64,000 nucleotides of DNA from Ideonella sp. (GTDB lineage Bacteria; Pseudomonadota; Gammaproteobacteria; Burkholderiales; Burkholderiaceae_C): the NCBI GenBank assembly GCA_016721465.1, contig JADKIA010000027.1, positions 124,001-188,000 of the forward strand, in the 5' to 3' direction. The notes beneath the pieces were generated by a model. It had not been told where the DNA came from. It saw only the letters and a list, made by a program, of their open reading frames with translations, and made no database searches. The position numbers and the translations under genes are program-made. Below, one piece after another: positions 51,899 through 60,330 of this stretch (its first letter is position 1; each line of letters begins with the position of its first letter).

Positions 51899-53611
51899 AT
51901 GCACGATCTGGTCATTCGCGGCGGCAGCATCGTCGACGGCAGCGGTGCGCCGCGTTTCAGCGGCGACATCGCCATCGACGGCGGCCGCATCACCCAGGTG
52001 GGCGGCACGGCCGGCACTGCCCAACGCGTGATCGACGCGTCCGGCGCGCTGGTCACGCCGGGCTGGGTGGACGTGCACACGCACTACGACGGCCAGGTCA
52101 CCTGGGACCCGTACATCACGCCTTCGTCCTGGCATGGCGTCACCACCGCGGTGATGGGCAACTGCGGCGTGGGCTTCGCACCGGTGAAGCCCGACCGGCA
52201 CGACTGGCTCATCGGCCTGATGGAAGGCGTGGAGGACATACCCGGCTCGGCGCTTTCCGAAGGCATCCATTGGGAGTGGGAGACCTTCGCGCAGTACCTG
52301 GACGCCCTCGGCCGCAAGCCGCTGGCGGTGGACGTGGGCACACAGGTGCCCCACGGCGCATTGCGTGTCTATGCGATGGGCGAGCGCGGCGTGGACGAGC
52401 ACAGCGTGGCCACGCCCGAGGACATCGCCGCGATGGCCGCCGAGCTGCGTTCGGGCCTGCGCGCCGGCGCCTTGGGCTTTTCCACCTCGCGCACGCTGAT
52501 CCACCGCGGTGCCGACGGCAAGCTGGTGCCAGGCACTTTTGCCAACCGCGACGAGCTCTTCGGCATCGGCCGCGTGCTGGGCGAGGAGGGCCACGGCGTG
52601 TTCCAGATGACCAGCAACCACATCGACATGCCGGCCGAGACCGAATGGATGATGGCGCTGGCGCGCGAAACCCAGCGCCCCGTGCTGTTCAACCTGCAGC
52701 AGATCGACCAGGCACCGGACCTGTGGAAATCGCTCGTCGCGCGGCTTGACGAGGCCCGCGCGCAGGGCGTGCCGCTGATCGGCTCCATCCCCGGGCGGCC
52801 GGCGGGCGTGCTGTACGGCTGGCGTGCATCGTCGCACCCCTTCCACTTCCACGCCACCTGGCGCGAGACGGCGCAGCTGCCGATCGAGCAGCGCATTGCC
52901 AGGTTGCGCGATCCGCAGGTCAAGGCGCGGCTGCTCGCCGAGCACGTGCCCATCGCCGACGAGCGTGCGGCCTTCATGTTGCGCAGCTTCAACAAGATGT
53001 ACCGCGTGGACGCGGCGGCACCCAACTACGAGCCTGCGCCGCACGAGAGCGCTGCGGCCATGGCGGCCGCGCGCGGCGTGAGCCCCTTCGAGCTGGTGTA
53101 CGAGTGGATGATGGCCGACGCGGGCGAGGGCCTCGTCTACTTTCCGATCTTCAACTACTCGTACCACGACTTCTCGCACCTGCACCGCCTGCTGCAGCAC
53201 CCGTCCACGATGATCAGCCTGGGCGACGGCGGCGCGCATGTGGGCTACATCACCGACGCCGGCCTGCCCACCTTCATGCTCACGCACTGGACGCGTGACC
53301 GCAGCCGCGGCCCCACGCTGCCGCTGGAGGACATCGTGCGGCGCCAGACCTCGCACACCGCCTCGGTGTATGGCCTGCACGATCGCGGCCTGCTCAAGCC
53401 CGGCCTGAAGGCCGACCTCAACCTCATCGACTACGCGCACCTGAGCTGCGACGCGCCCTACATGGCCTACGACCTGCCCGCCGGCGGCAAGCGCCTGCTG
53501 CAGAAGGCGCGCGGCTACATCGCCACCCTGGTGGCCGGCCAGCCGATCTACGAGCACGGCGAGCCCACGGGTGCGCTGCCCGGCGCCCTGGTGCGCGGAC
53601 GGGCGGCTTGA
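51899..53611 (+). CDS. N-acyl-D-amino-acid deacylase (amidohydrolase)
   Basis: 570 aa, ATG at 51899 (MHDLVIRGGSIVDGSGAPRF). Amidohydrolase-superfamily enzyme of the D-aminoacylase group: metal-binding VHTHYDGQ near residue 65, GVTTAVMGNCGVGFAP, GFSTSRTLIHRGADGKLVPG, and SLGDGGAHVGYITDAGLPTFMLTHW with the catalytic Asp. The C-terminal beta sandwich is typical (LKPGLKADLNLIDYAHL). It hydrolyses N-acyl-D-amino acids, with zinc, in the cytosol. The D-amino-acid oxidoreductase 1.1 kb away could use its product. A related function (dihydropyrimidinase-like or N-acyl-D-glutamate deacylase) cannot be excluded. Confidence 0.87.
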   Translation: MHDLVIRGGSIVDGSGAPRFSGDIAIDGGRITQVGGTAGTAQRVIDASGALVTPGWVDVHTHYDGQVTWDPYITPSSWHGVTTAVMGNCGVGFAPVKPDRHDWLIGLMEGVEDIPGSALSEGIHWEWETFAQYLDALGRKPLAVDVGTQVPHGALRVYAMGERGVDEHSVATPEDIAAMAAELRSGLRAGALGFSTSRTLIHRGADGKLVPGTFANRDELFGIGRVLGEEGHGVFQMTSNHIDMPAETEWMMALARETQRPVLFNLQQIDQAPDLWKSLVARLDEARAQGVPLIGSIPGRPAGVLYGWRASSHPFHFHATWRETAQLPIEQRIARLRDPQVKARLLAEHVPIADERAAFMLRSFNKMYRVDAAAPNYEPAPHESAAAMAAARGVSPFELVYEWMMADAGEGLVYFPIFNYSYHDFSHLHRLLQHPSTMISLGDGGAHVGYITDAGLPTFMLTHWTRDRSRGPTLPLEDIVRRQTSHTASVYGLHDRGLLKPGLKADLNLIDYAHLSCDAPYMAYDLPAGGKRLLQKARGYIATLVAGQPIYEHGEPTGALPGALVRGRAA

Positions 53612-53722
53612 GCGGTTTGGGCGGCCACAACAAACAGGTCTGCGCTGCGGCACGACGGCACCCCCCCAATTGAGTGCCTGTCGGGCCGATCGGTGAAAAC
53701 CCTTGTCGCACGCGGCGGTGAA

Positions 53723-53751
53723 TTGACGTCTTATGCAACAGGGCGTATCAA
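53723..53751 (+). promoter_or_regulatory. Sigma-70-like promoter upstream of the small gene at 53817
   Basis: TTGACG (53723-53728) and TATCAA (53746-53751) are separated by exactly 17 bp, 66 bp before the ATG at 53817. This is one of the clearest housekeeping-type promoter matches in this GC-rich window. The activity is inferred from the match only. Confidence 0.6.
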
Positions 53752-53816
53752 GACGACCGCGCCCCCAGCCGTAACGCGCATTGACCACCATCGGTCATGC
53801 CCAGGAGAGAGCCACC

Positions 53817-54026
53817 ATGTTTCGCAAACCCACCGACCCCTTGCCCGCGCCACCCGCACCCCGCTCGCACGAGCCCCGGGCCCGCGATGTGGTGTCCTCG
53901 GGCTTCTTCGATTCGTCGCGTGAGCTGGCCGGTGGGCTGGAGGTGACGGACGGCACCGTGAGTGCGTTGCCGGAGGATCTGAAGGCGGCGCTGGCGCAGT
54001 TGCGGTTGGGCAAGCCGGTGCGTTGA
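53817..54026 (+). CDS. Small hypothetical protein
   Basis: 69 aa, ATG at 53817 with a strong Shine-Dalgarno (AGGAG) 9 nt upstream and a good promoter at 53723-53751, so expression is likely. The N-terminus is Pro-rich (RKPTDPLPAPPAPRSHEPR) and a short conserved-looking core follows: VVSSGFFDSSRELAGGLEVTD. There are no cysteines, membrane segments or signal peptide. Similar short proteins with the SSGFFDSS(R/H)EL core occur in Burkholderiales as far as I recall, but no function is known. Confidence 0.65.
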   Translation: MFRKPTDPLPAPPAPRSHEPRARDVVSSGFFDSSRELAGGLEVTDGTVSALPEDLKAALAQLRLGKPVR

Positions 54027-54149
54027 GACGCCGTTCCCAGTGGCTGATTGCGGTGACTCCGTGCCGTTGCCTCACTCATGCAGCTTGCTTGAGTATCATG
54101 GGCAACGCCCATCAACCATCACCTTCCAGCCACGAAAGGGAGGAACACC

Positions 54150-54638
54150 ATGACCACCGTGCAGTTCGTCCTGCCCGATCAACTGGCCCAAGAAGCCCAG
54201 CGTGCCGGGCTGCTGTCGCCCGCACGGCTGGAGCAGTGGTTGCGTGATCAGCTTGATCGACAGCGCGTGGACGAGTTGTTTTCGGCAATGGATCGCGGGT
54301 GGCGGTGTGCCGCCCGGATGTGGAAAGTGGCCCAGGGTTGCCCGCGGGGCGGGGCGCCAAGGCTGCGCGGCAGTGGGTTGGTGCTGGTAAGTGGTCGCAT
54401 CGGCCATGTTGTGGGCGGGACGCCGCGGCTGCTGCTGCAGGCCGGGCGCGAGCACCGCGTCGAGTTGTTCACCAGCGCGCCGCTGCTGGCCGAACTGACC
54501 GACATCCTGGGGCGGCGAGTTCCACGGCAAGATTGCCGGGTCGGGCCTGACCGTCGATCAGTTGGTGGATCGTTATGCCGCTTTGGCCGCGTTGGTGCGG
54601 CCCTCGGACACGCCACGCATCGCGCCCGATCCGGATGA
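54150..54638 (+). CDS. VapB-like antitoxin, reading through into a decayed toxin gene
   Basis: The frame opens with a good antitoxin start: GGGAGG upstream and MTTVQFVLPDQLAQEAQRAG then LLSPARLEQWLRDQLDRQRVDELFSAMDR (residues 1-49), typical of PIN-associated antitoxins. After residue 50 the sequence stops resembling any antitoxin. Around residues 88-120 the frame reads part of a PIN toxin (GGTPRLLLQAGREHRVELFTSAPLLAELTDILGR), then it continues out of frame to 54638. The 162-residue product is therefore a chimera made by frameshifts. The DNA-binding part may still be functional as an orphan repressor. Confidence 0.55.
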   Translation: MTTVQFVLPDQLAQEAQRAGLLSPARLEQWLRDQLDRQRVDELFSAMDRGWRCAARMWKVAQGCPRGGAPRLRGSGLVLVSGRIGHVVGGTPRLLLQAGREHRVELFTSAPLLAELTDILGRRVPRQDCRVGPDRRSVGGSLCRFGRVGAALGHATHRARSG

Positions 54639-54780
54639 CGATGTGGTCATTGGCACCGCGCTCGCGGCCAAGGCCGAAATGATCGTCACTGGCGACAAGC
54701 CGCTGTTGTCGATATCGCAATACCTGGGCGTTCGGATCCTCAGCGTCAGCGAGATGCTGCAAATCGTCGCCGCCGCTTGA
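54382..54780 (+). pseudogene. Decayed PIN-domain toxin gene
   Basis: Pieces of a PIN_3-type toxin lie in different frames. The expected start VLDTNVV is damaged: GTGCTGG (54382-54388) is followed directly by TAA and GTGGTCGCATCGGCC, as if the bases encoding the catalytic Asp-Thr-Asn had been lost. A second break is at about 54411-54420 (before GGTPR), and a third at about 54511-54520 (after LTDILGR; the continuation EFHGKIAGSGLTVDQL is in another frame). The last part, to 54780, is intact: DTPRIAPDPDDDVVIGTALAAKAEMIVTGDKPLL. Three lesions mean no active RNase. Confidence 0.7.
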
Positions 54781-54825
54781 CCAACTCGGCCGCTGCGCTG
54801 GGATGGCACAGCGCAGAGGTCCGGA

Positions 54826-55746
54826 TCACGCCCGCGCACGCATCAGCGTGCTCTTGCCAAACAGGCTCTCGATCAGGTCCACCGCCAGCTCGGCGGTCTT
54901 GTTGCGCAGGTCCAGCGCGGGGTTCAGCTCCATCACGTCGAGCGAGCCCAGGCGGCCGGTGTCGGCGATCATCTCCATGCACAGCTGCGCCTCGCGGTAG
55001 CTGGGGCCGCCGGGCACGGTGGTGGCCACGCCGGGGGCGATCTCGGGGTCGAGAAAATCCACATCGAAGCTCACATGCAGGTGCGTGTTGGCGTCCAGCG
55101 TGGCCAGCGCCAGCTCCATGGTGTGGCGCATGCCCATCTCGTCGATGTAGCGCATGTCGAACACCTCCAGGCCCACCTGGTGCACCAGGCGCTTCTCGCC
55201 CGCATCCACCGAGCGGATGCCGATCTGCCGCACCCACTTCGGGTGGATGGCCGGCACCTGGCCGCCGAGCTCGATCAGCGCCTGGGGCCCGAGGCCACAC
55301 AGGCAGGCCACCGGCATGCCGTGCAGGTTGCCGCTGGGCGTGAGCACGCTGGTGTTGAAGTCGGCGTGCGCGTCCAGCCACAGCACGCGCAGCTTCTTGC
55401 CCGTCTCGCGGCAATGCCGCGCCACCGCGCTGATCGAGCCCAACCCCAGGCAATGGTCGCCGCCCAACAGGATAGGTAAGCGGCCTTGAACCAGCTCGGC
55501 GTGCACCGCGTCGTGCACAGAACGGTTCCAGGCCACCACCTCGGCCAGGTGGCGGTAGCCGTCCACCGGTGGCAGCCAGGGGTTGGCCGGGCCGCTGAGG
55601 TTGCCGCGGTCCACCACTTCCAGGCCATGGGCTTCCAGCGTGGGTTGCAGGTCGGCCACGCGCAGGGCTTCAGGCCCCATGCTGGCGCCGCGGCTGCCGG
55701 CGCCGATGTCGGTGGGGGCGCCGAGGAGGGTGATGCGTTGGGTCAT
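54826..55746 (-). CDS. rocF: Arginase
   Basis: 306 aa from the ATG at 55746 (MTQRITLLGAPTDIGAGSRG). Hydrolyses L-arginine to ornithine and urea. The binuclear manganese site is complete: GGDHCLGLGS (His and Asp ligands), DAHADFNT (DxHxD motif) and SFDVDFLDP (two Asp), and the substrate loop SVLTPSGNLHGMP is present. The closing part DVMELNPALD is also typical. Length is normal. Located alone; no other arginine catabolism gene is adjacent. It is divergent from the PEP-CTERM gene, with a 305-bp region between them. Confidence 0.93.
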   Translation of the reverse strand: MTQRITLLGAPTDIGAGSRGASMGPEALRVADLQPTLEAHGLEVVDRGNLSGPANPWLPPVDGYRHLAEVVAWNRSVHDAVHAELVQGRLPILLGGDHCLGLGSISAVARHCRETGKKLRVLWLDAHADFNTSVLTPSGNLHGMPVACLCGLGPQALIELGGQVPAIHPKWVRQIGIRSVDAGEKRLVHQVGLEVFDMRYIDEMGMRHTMELALATLDANTHLHVSFDVDFLDPEIAPGVATTVPGGPSYREAQLCMEMIADTGRLGSLDVMELNPALDLRNKTAELAVDLIESLFGKSTLMRARA

Positions 55747-56051
55747 GGTGGGGATTGTGGCGTTGCTGTCGCCGGGCCTCGTTGGTGCACCGGCACGCCA
55801 TCCTGGCGCGACCGATCCAAAGTGCTGGCGCAGCTTGGTGCATGGATGCTGAATTGAGGCGTACGGCATCCCTCATTCATGGGGTCGATGGGCCAGTTGT
55901 GGTGTAAACCCTTTGACCTTTGGTAACGAGCTCGGCGACTATGTCGGTTCAGCCACCCGGTGGGCCAAACGGTGCGTCAATTCCAAAGCGCGCCACACGG
56001 TCGAGACCGGCCACCTGCCTTCCCCATCCACCATCAGAGAAACACACCGCC
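55747..56051. other. 305-bp divergent intergenic region, nothing recognised
   Basis: This lies between the starts of arginase and the PEP-CTERM protein gene and must hold both promoters. A TTGACC (near 55915) is seen, but the best -10 match is 21 bp away, so no firm promoter is called. No palindrome, terminator or small ORF with a ribosome site was found. Confidence 0.5.
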
Positions 56052-56792
56052 ATGTCGAAATTCTTGCCGTTCCTACGATCCGCTGGTGCGCGCCATGTAG
56101 CGGCTGCGCTCATTGTGGCCAGCACCTTGATCGCAGGGCCGTCGGTGGCCAGTGTCTGGACCGAGCAGGGTGACGCCGGGCAGACTCAGGCGACGGCGCA
56201 ACAGACCTACTCCAACGGGCCCGCAGCCTCGCTAGACAGTATTGGAGGTTCGTTTGGTTCGATGTTCGACGTCGATCTGTACCTGATTCACATTGTGAAT
56301 CCTGGTGCGTTTTCAGCGACCACTGTCGGCGGTACCCTGATGGATACCCAATTGTTTTTGTTCTCGTTGGGCGGCGCTGGCATCTACATGAACGACGATG
56401 ACCCGCTTTACGCGATGGACGCGAATTCATTCCTGCTGTCGACCCTGGTCGCTGGCAGTGTGCTCGGCCCGGTTGCGGAGGGCTTCTACCTGCTGGGCAT
56501 TTCTCTCAATGGGAATGACCCCACGAACGGGGCGCCTTCCAACGATCTACTGTTTGCCAGTGGTCTGTCGACAGAAATTCGGGGACCGAACGGATCCATA
56601 TCGCCGGCGGTGCTTGGTGGCTTCACGGGTACCACCAACTTCGACGAGCAGGGTGCTTACACCATCAAGCTGACCGGCGTCAGCGCGGTGCCAGAACCCG
56701 CCAGCGGCTTGCTGGCCGCTCTGGCCTCGGGCTTGTGTGTTCTGGTCTCCCGCAAGGGCAGTCGCAAGGCCGCAGCCACCAAGGCAGCCTGA
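56052..56792 (+). CDS. PEP-CTERM-sorted exported protein
   Basis: 246 aa, ATG at 56052. A signal peptide (residues 1-33, ending GPSVAS) and a C-terminal PEP-CTERM tail: VPEPASG followed by a hydrophobic stretch (LLAALASGLCVLV) and a basic end (SRKGSRKAAATKAA). Such proteins are processed by exosortase and linked to exopolysaccharide-associated secretion. The central 170 residues are beta-rich and acidic (DVDLYLIHIVNPGAF, TLMDTQLFLFSLGGAGIYMNDDDPLYAMD), similar in look to dockerin-less DVUA0089/CARDB-like domains that may bind calcium. No exosortase or EPS gene is in the window. The subtilase-like gene follows 53 bp downstream. Confidence 0.8.
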   Translation: MSKFLPFLRSAGARHVAAALIVASTLIAGPSVASVWTEQGDAGQTQATAQQTYSNGPAASLDSIGGSFGSMFDVDLYLIHIVNPGAFSATTVGGTLMDTQLFLFSLGGAGIYMNDDDPLYAMDANSFLLSTLVAGSVLGPVAEGFYLLGISLNGNDPTNGAPSNDLLFASGLSTEIRGPNGSISPAVLGGFTGTTNFDEQGAYTIKLTGVSAVPEPASGLLAALASGLCVLVSRKGSRKAAATKAA

Positions 56793-56844
56793 GCGACATC
56801 CTCGCGCCGCGTGCCATAGCGGCGCACCGATCGACACCCATTTG

Positions 56845-59757
56845 ATGAGTACACAACCCATGAACAGCCTCAGCCGTACCCACAGCTCCTTGCACATCTT
56901 TGCTGCCCGCGTTTGGCCCATCAGCGCACTGTTGGTGGCGATCGGTTCGGCACAGGCTGGGGACGTCCCGGCCAACCTCGGTTCGGGACTGGGCGAAATT
57001 GTCAGCAGAGGGGTGGCCGCGCAGGCACCCGCCTCGGTGATCGGCCGGTCGCGTCAGGCCGACGCGGCCGCGGGTGACATGCTCACCGTCACAAGCGACG
57101 GCGTCATGCGAGACGCAGCCGGGCGGGTGCTGGTCAATATCATCGTTCATGGGCAGGCCAACCACGATCAGGTTCGCGCGGCTGTCAATGCGATGGCTGG
57201 TGTTTCGATCACCGCTGAAGACAAGCGCTACCGCGCGGGCGTCATCGAAGGTTATGTGCCCGAGCACATGCTGATCCGGCTGGCCAAGATGCGCGGCGTC
57301 ACCGCGGTTCACGGCGTTAATCGACCGATTACCAACGTGGGTGCGACGACCCAGCAGGGTGTCGTGCAGCACCGTGTCGACCAGCTGCCGGCCAGCCTGA
57401 ATGGCACGGGCATCACCATTGGCGTGCTGTCGGACTCCTACAACCTCGCGACCACCTTCGCCAGCGGCGCAGCGCTCACCATTCACGAGGCGCAGGACAT
57501 CGCCACTTGCGATCTGCCCGGCCCCGGCAACCCCTGCGGCAACACTCAGCCCGTGGTCGTCTTCGAGGACGCCGCCGGCGGCCTGGACGAGGGTCGGGCC
57601 ATGGCGCAGCTGATCCATGACATCGCGCCCAAGGCGCGCCTGGGGTTTGCCACGGCGTTCAGCGGCGACGTGGCGTTTGCCAACAACATCCGTGCGTTGG
57701 CTGGGATGCAGGGCCTGCCGAATTCGCGTCTGGATTTCGCCGCTCAGATCATCGTCGACGACGTGCAGTACTTCAATGAAGGCATGTTCGCCGACACCAT
57801 CGTTGCCCAGGCGGTCGACGACGTCACCGCGCTCGGCGTGTCCTATTTTTCGTCGGCCGGCAACACACCGCCGACCCAGGGCTATGCGTCCGATTTCCGC
57901 TTGGTGCCGGTGGGCGCGAACGCCACGGCGGGTACCAACATCAATCTGAGCAATGTTCCGGCAGCGCTTTACGCTGGTGGATTCCACAACTTCCGTTCGG
58001 ACGGTGGGCAGGACATCGCCCAGACCCTCAATCTGGGCACAGGTCGGCAATTGCGCATGACGCTGCAGTGGGACGATCCCTACGATGTCACGCCCTCGGT
58101 GCTGGGCGCGCTCATCCTCAACCAGCCTGGCAGCCTGACGGGACCCGGGCAGTCCTTCACGACCACGTTCAACAACCCGATCCTTGGCAAGCAATATCAG
58201 ATTGATGTGCATGGCGATTCACCCACCAACGGGGTGGGCAATTTCGACGCCATCGTGGCCATCATTCAACCCGATGGCACAACGCTCACCACGGTCGACA
58301 CGGGCAACGGCGAGACGTTCTCGTTTTACGCACCTCAGACGGGTAGCTACACCGTGCGGGTGACGGGCTACCTGAACGATACGGGAACCTTTGCCGTCAA
58401 GGTCAACGAAACCAGCGGCGTGTCTGGCATGACCAGCGACTTCAACCTCCTGTACTTCGACATGAATGGTACGTACAGAGGTTGCGTCTGTGAGAACAAC
58501 CTGGCCACCAACCGCCCGGTTGAACTGCCCGGCACCGTTACCTTTCCCGCAGCCGTGAACACGGGGCAGGTGCAGTTGGTGATCGCCCGCGCCAACGTGC
58601 CGAGTGCGCCGATCGCGGCGAGCCGCCTGCGCTACAAGATGCTCAGCTCAAGCAACAACACGACAGGCTCGCCGGCCGAATACTTCTCGTACAGCACCCC
58701 CATCACCTATGGCCACAATTCGGCTGCCGGGGCCAATGGCGTGGCCGCGTACAGCCCCTTCCAGCCCAACATTCCGGAGGACTTCACCTCGACGGGGCCA
58801 GTGCGCATCGTCTGGGACCGGTTCAACAACCGCATCCCAGATGCCCAGCAGATCCGGCTGAAGCCCAACCTGGCAGCGATGGACGGTGGCAATACGACCT
58901 TCTTCACCTCGGATACGAATCGCGACCTGGACACCTTCCCCAACTTCTTCGGCACCAGTGCCGCCGCCCCGACGGCGGCCTCTATCGCGGCCTTGGTGTT
59001 GCAGAACAAGGGCGGCCCGGGCTCGGTGACGCCGGCGCAGATGCGCACGATGCTGCAGAACAGCGCTTTCCCGCACGACATGGACCCGTACCGCTCCAGC
59101 GGTACCTCCGTTGCCGCGCCGAATCGCGGCAAGGTGACCATCACGATGGAGGGCGACAATTCGACGACGGCGCGTACAGACCCCAACGCCATCACCATTG
59201 CATACACAGGCCCGAGCAGCATCGCGAGCATCATTTTCGACGCGACCAACGGCAACCCTGGTGGTGGCAGCGTTGTCAATCCCAGTACACCTGGCTTGGT
59301 GTTCGATGTGCGCGCCGTATCGAGTGGCGGTCAGCCCTTCGTGGTCGGATCGGGCAGCGTGGGTCTGACGGCGGCCAATGTGGCAGCCACGTTCTCCAAC
59401 CAGGCCCCCGCCCCGGCAGTTGCCAACATGTTCTTCGCGATGAACCTGGCCTTTACGCCGGGCTCGTTCACCGGCGGCAAGGCGCTTCGCTTTGGCGTGT
59501 CGCGTGCCACCTTCCGCTCTGCCTTCTCGCCGGCTACTGGTGATTCACGTGCGGCCAACTCGGGCGATCTGGGCGGCGCGGTGACGCGTTTGCCTGCAGG
59601 TACGGCAGCCACCGGCGGCATCACCTACACCGGCACGTTGGCCGATGGTTCCACCTTCAGCGGTACCCTGACCAACCGCGTCGGAGCGGGCTACTCGTTC
59701 CTGGATGGTTTCGGGTTCATCAATGCACAAAGCGCGGTGAACCAGCCGATTCCCTGA
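56845..59757 (+). CDS. Exported subtilase-fold protein with Glu in place of the catalytic His
   Basis: 970 aa from the ATG at 56845 (an ATG at 56860 is a close alternative). A signal peptide ends near GSAQAG. The subtilase core begins GITIGVLSDSYN (Asp197) and ends FFGTSAAAPTAAS (Ser705). In the position of the canonical HGTxVA His is DEGRAMAQLIHD, so Glu249 aligns with His. This puts it in the subgroup with Asp-Glu-Ser, reminiscent of sedolisins. Between Asp and Ser is a large insert containing a pre-peptidase-like beta domain (about 380-530: TGSYTVRVTGYLNDTGTFAVKV). A cell-surface or secreted role is likely. No PEP-CTERM tail, although the preceding gene has one. Confidence 0.75.
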   Translation: MSTQPMNSLSRTHSSLHIFAARVWPISALLVAIGSAQAGDVPANLGSGLGEIVSRGVAAQAPASVIGRSRQADAAAGDMLTVTSDGVMRDAAGRVLVNIIVHGQANHDQVRAAVNAMAGVSITAEDKRYRAGVIEGYVPEHMLIRLAKMRGVTAVHGVNRPITNVGATTQQGVVQHRVDQLPASLNGTGITIGVLSDSYNLATTFASGAALTIHEAQDIATCDLPGPGNPCGNTQPVVVFEDAAGGLDEGRAMAQLIHDIAPKARLGFATAFSGDVAFANNIRALAGMQGLPNSRLDFAAQIIVDDVQYFNEGMFADTIVAQAVDDVTALGVSYFSSAGNTPPTQGYASDFRLVPVGANATAGTNINLSNVPAALYAGGFHNFRSDGGQDIAQTLNLGTGRQLRMTLQWDDPYDVTPSVLGALILNQPGSLTGPGQSFTTTFNNPILGKQYQIDVHGDSPTNGVGNFDAIVAIIQPDGTTLTTVDTGNGETFSFYAPQTGSYTVRVTGYLNDTGTFAVKVNETSGVSGMTSDFNLLYFDMNGTYRGCVCENNLATNRPVELPGTVTFPAAVNTGQVQLVIARANVPSAPIAASRLRYKMLSSSNNTTGSPAEYFSYSTPITYGHNSAAGANGVAAYSPFQPNIPEDFTSTGPVRIVWDRFNNRIPDAQQIRLKPNLAAMDGGNTTFFTSDTNRDLDTFPNFFGTSAAAPTAASIAALVLQNKGGPGSVTPAQMRTMLQNSAFPHDMDPYRSSGTSVAAPNRGKVTITMEGDNSTTARTDPNAITIAYTGPSSIASIIFDATNGNPGGGSVVNPSTPGLVFDVRAVSSGGQPFVVGSGSVGLTAANVAATFSNQAPAPAVANMFFAMNLAFTPGSFTGGKALRFGVSRATFRSAFSPATGDSRAANSGDLGGAVTRLPAGTAATGGITYTGTLADGSTFSGTLTNRVGAGYSFLDGFGFINAQSAVNQPIP

Positions 59758-59808
59758 GACTGGTAGTCTCGTCAGCGCATCGGCCGTGTCGCCGGTGCCT
59801 GATCCAAG

Positions 59809-59844
59809 GGCGTCGAGGAGCGGCAGCGCTCCCCCCTCGACGCC
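59809..59844. terminator. Strong hairpin terminator between convergent genes
   Basis: Arms GGCGTCGAGG (59809-59818) and CCTCGACGCC (59835-59844), with an inner stem AGCG/CGCT and a short C-bulge, followed by TCTCTT. A smaller hairpin GAGACT-GGT-AGTCTC (59756-59770) sits right at the stop of the subtilase-like gene. The pair lies between convergent genes and may end transcription from both sides. Confidence 0.6.
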
Positions 59845-59874
59845 TCTCTTGCGTCCGGCAACCCTGCGCACAAT

Positions 59875-60204
59875 CTATGCGTCGGCTTTGCCGGTGCGAC
59901 GAGCTGACTTTGACCGAGGCACCGGCGGCGCCTGCTGCTCACGCTCTGAGAGTCGACCCGAAACGTATTTGTGCAAGACGCTGGCAATCAGCGTTTGGTA
60001 TGGCAGGCCCTGCTCAAGTGCCTTCACTTGAATGTCCTGCAAATCACCCGACGACATGCGGATGTTCACACGGCGGTCCTTGATCGCGGTGGCGCGGGCG
60101 GCGGATTTGAACTTCGCGAGTTCGACTTTCGTGGCAACCGACTGGAGCTTTCCATGCTCGAAGGCGGAAAGGACTTCCACTTCGTATGCATCGGATTTGG
60201 GCAT
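59875..60204 (-). CDS. CopG-type antitoxin without a visible toxin partner
   Basis: 109 aa, ATG at 60204 with AAGGGAG upstream. The N-terminal part (YEVEVLSAFEHGKLQSVATKVELAKFKSAARATAIKDRRVNIRMSSGDLQDIQVKALEQGLPYQTLIASVLHKYVSGRL, in parts) matches the COG5304-type CopG antitoxin pattern, in which the strand RVNIRMSS and the following helix bind DNA. These genes normally sit next to a BrnT-like RNase gene. The 126 bp upstream (60205-60330) and the region downstream hold no such gene or clear remnant. The C-terminal tail is basic (PRSKSARRTGKADA). Confidence 0.75.
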   Translation of the reverse strand: MPKSDAYEVEVLSAFEHGKLQSVATKVELAKFKSAARATAIKDRRVNIRMSSGDLQDIQVKALEQGLPYQTLIASVLHKYVSGRLSEREQQAPPVPRSKSARRTGKADA

Positions 60205-60330
60205 CTGAAACTCCCTTGTTCAAGTCGTCTCGCGTGGCCTTCCGGCTGGGGTATTTCGCTGGATTGGGGTGGGCCAGGCAATGTCCCACGCATGTTGCTC
60301 TCGGTGGCCGGACTCTCCAAGCAGGCGAAG

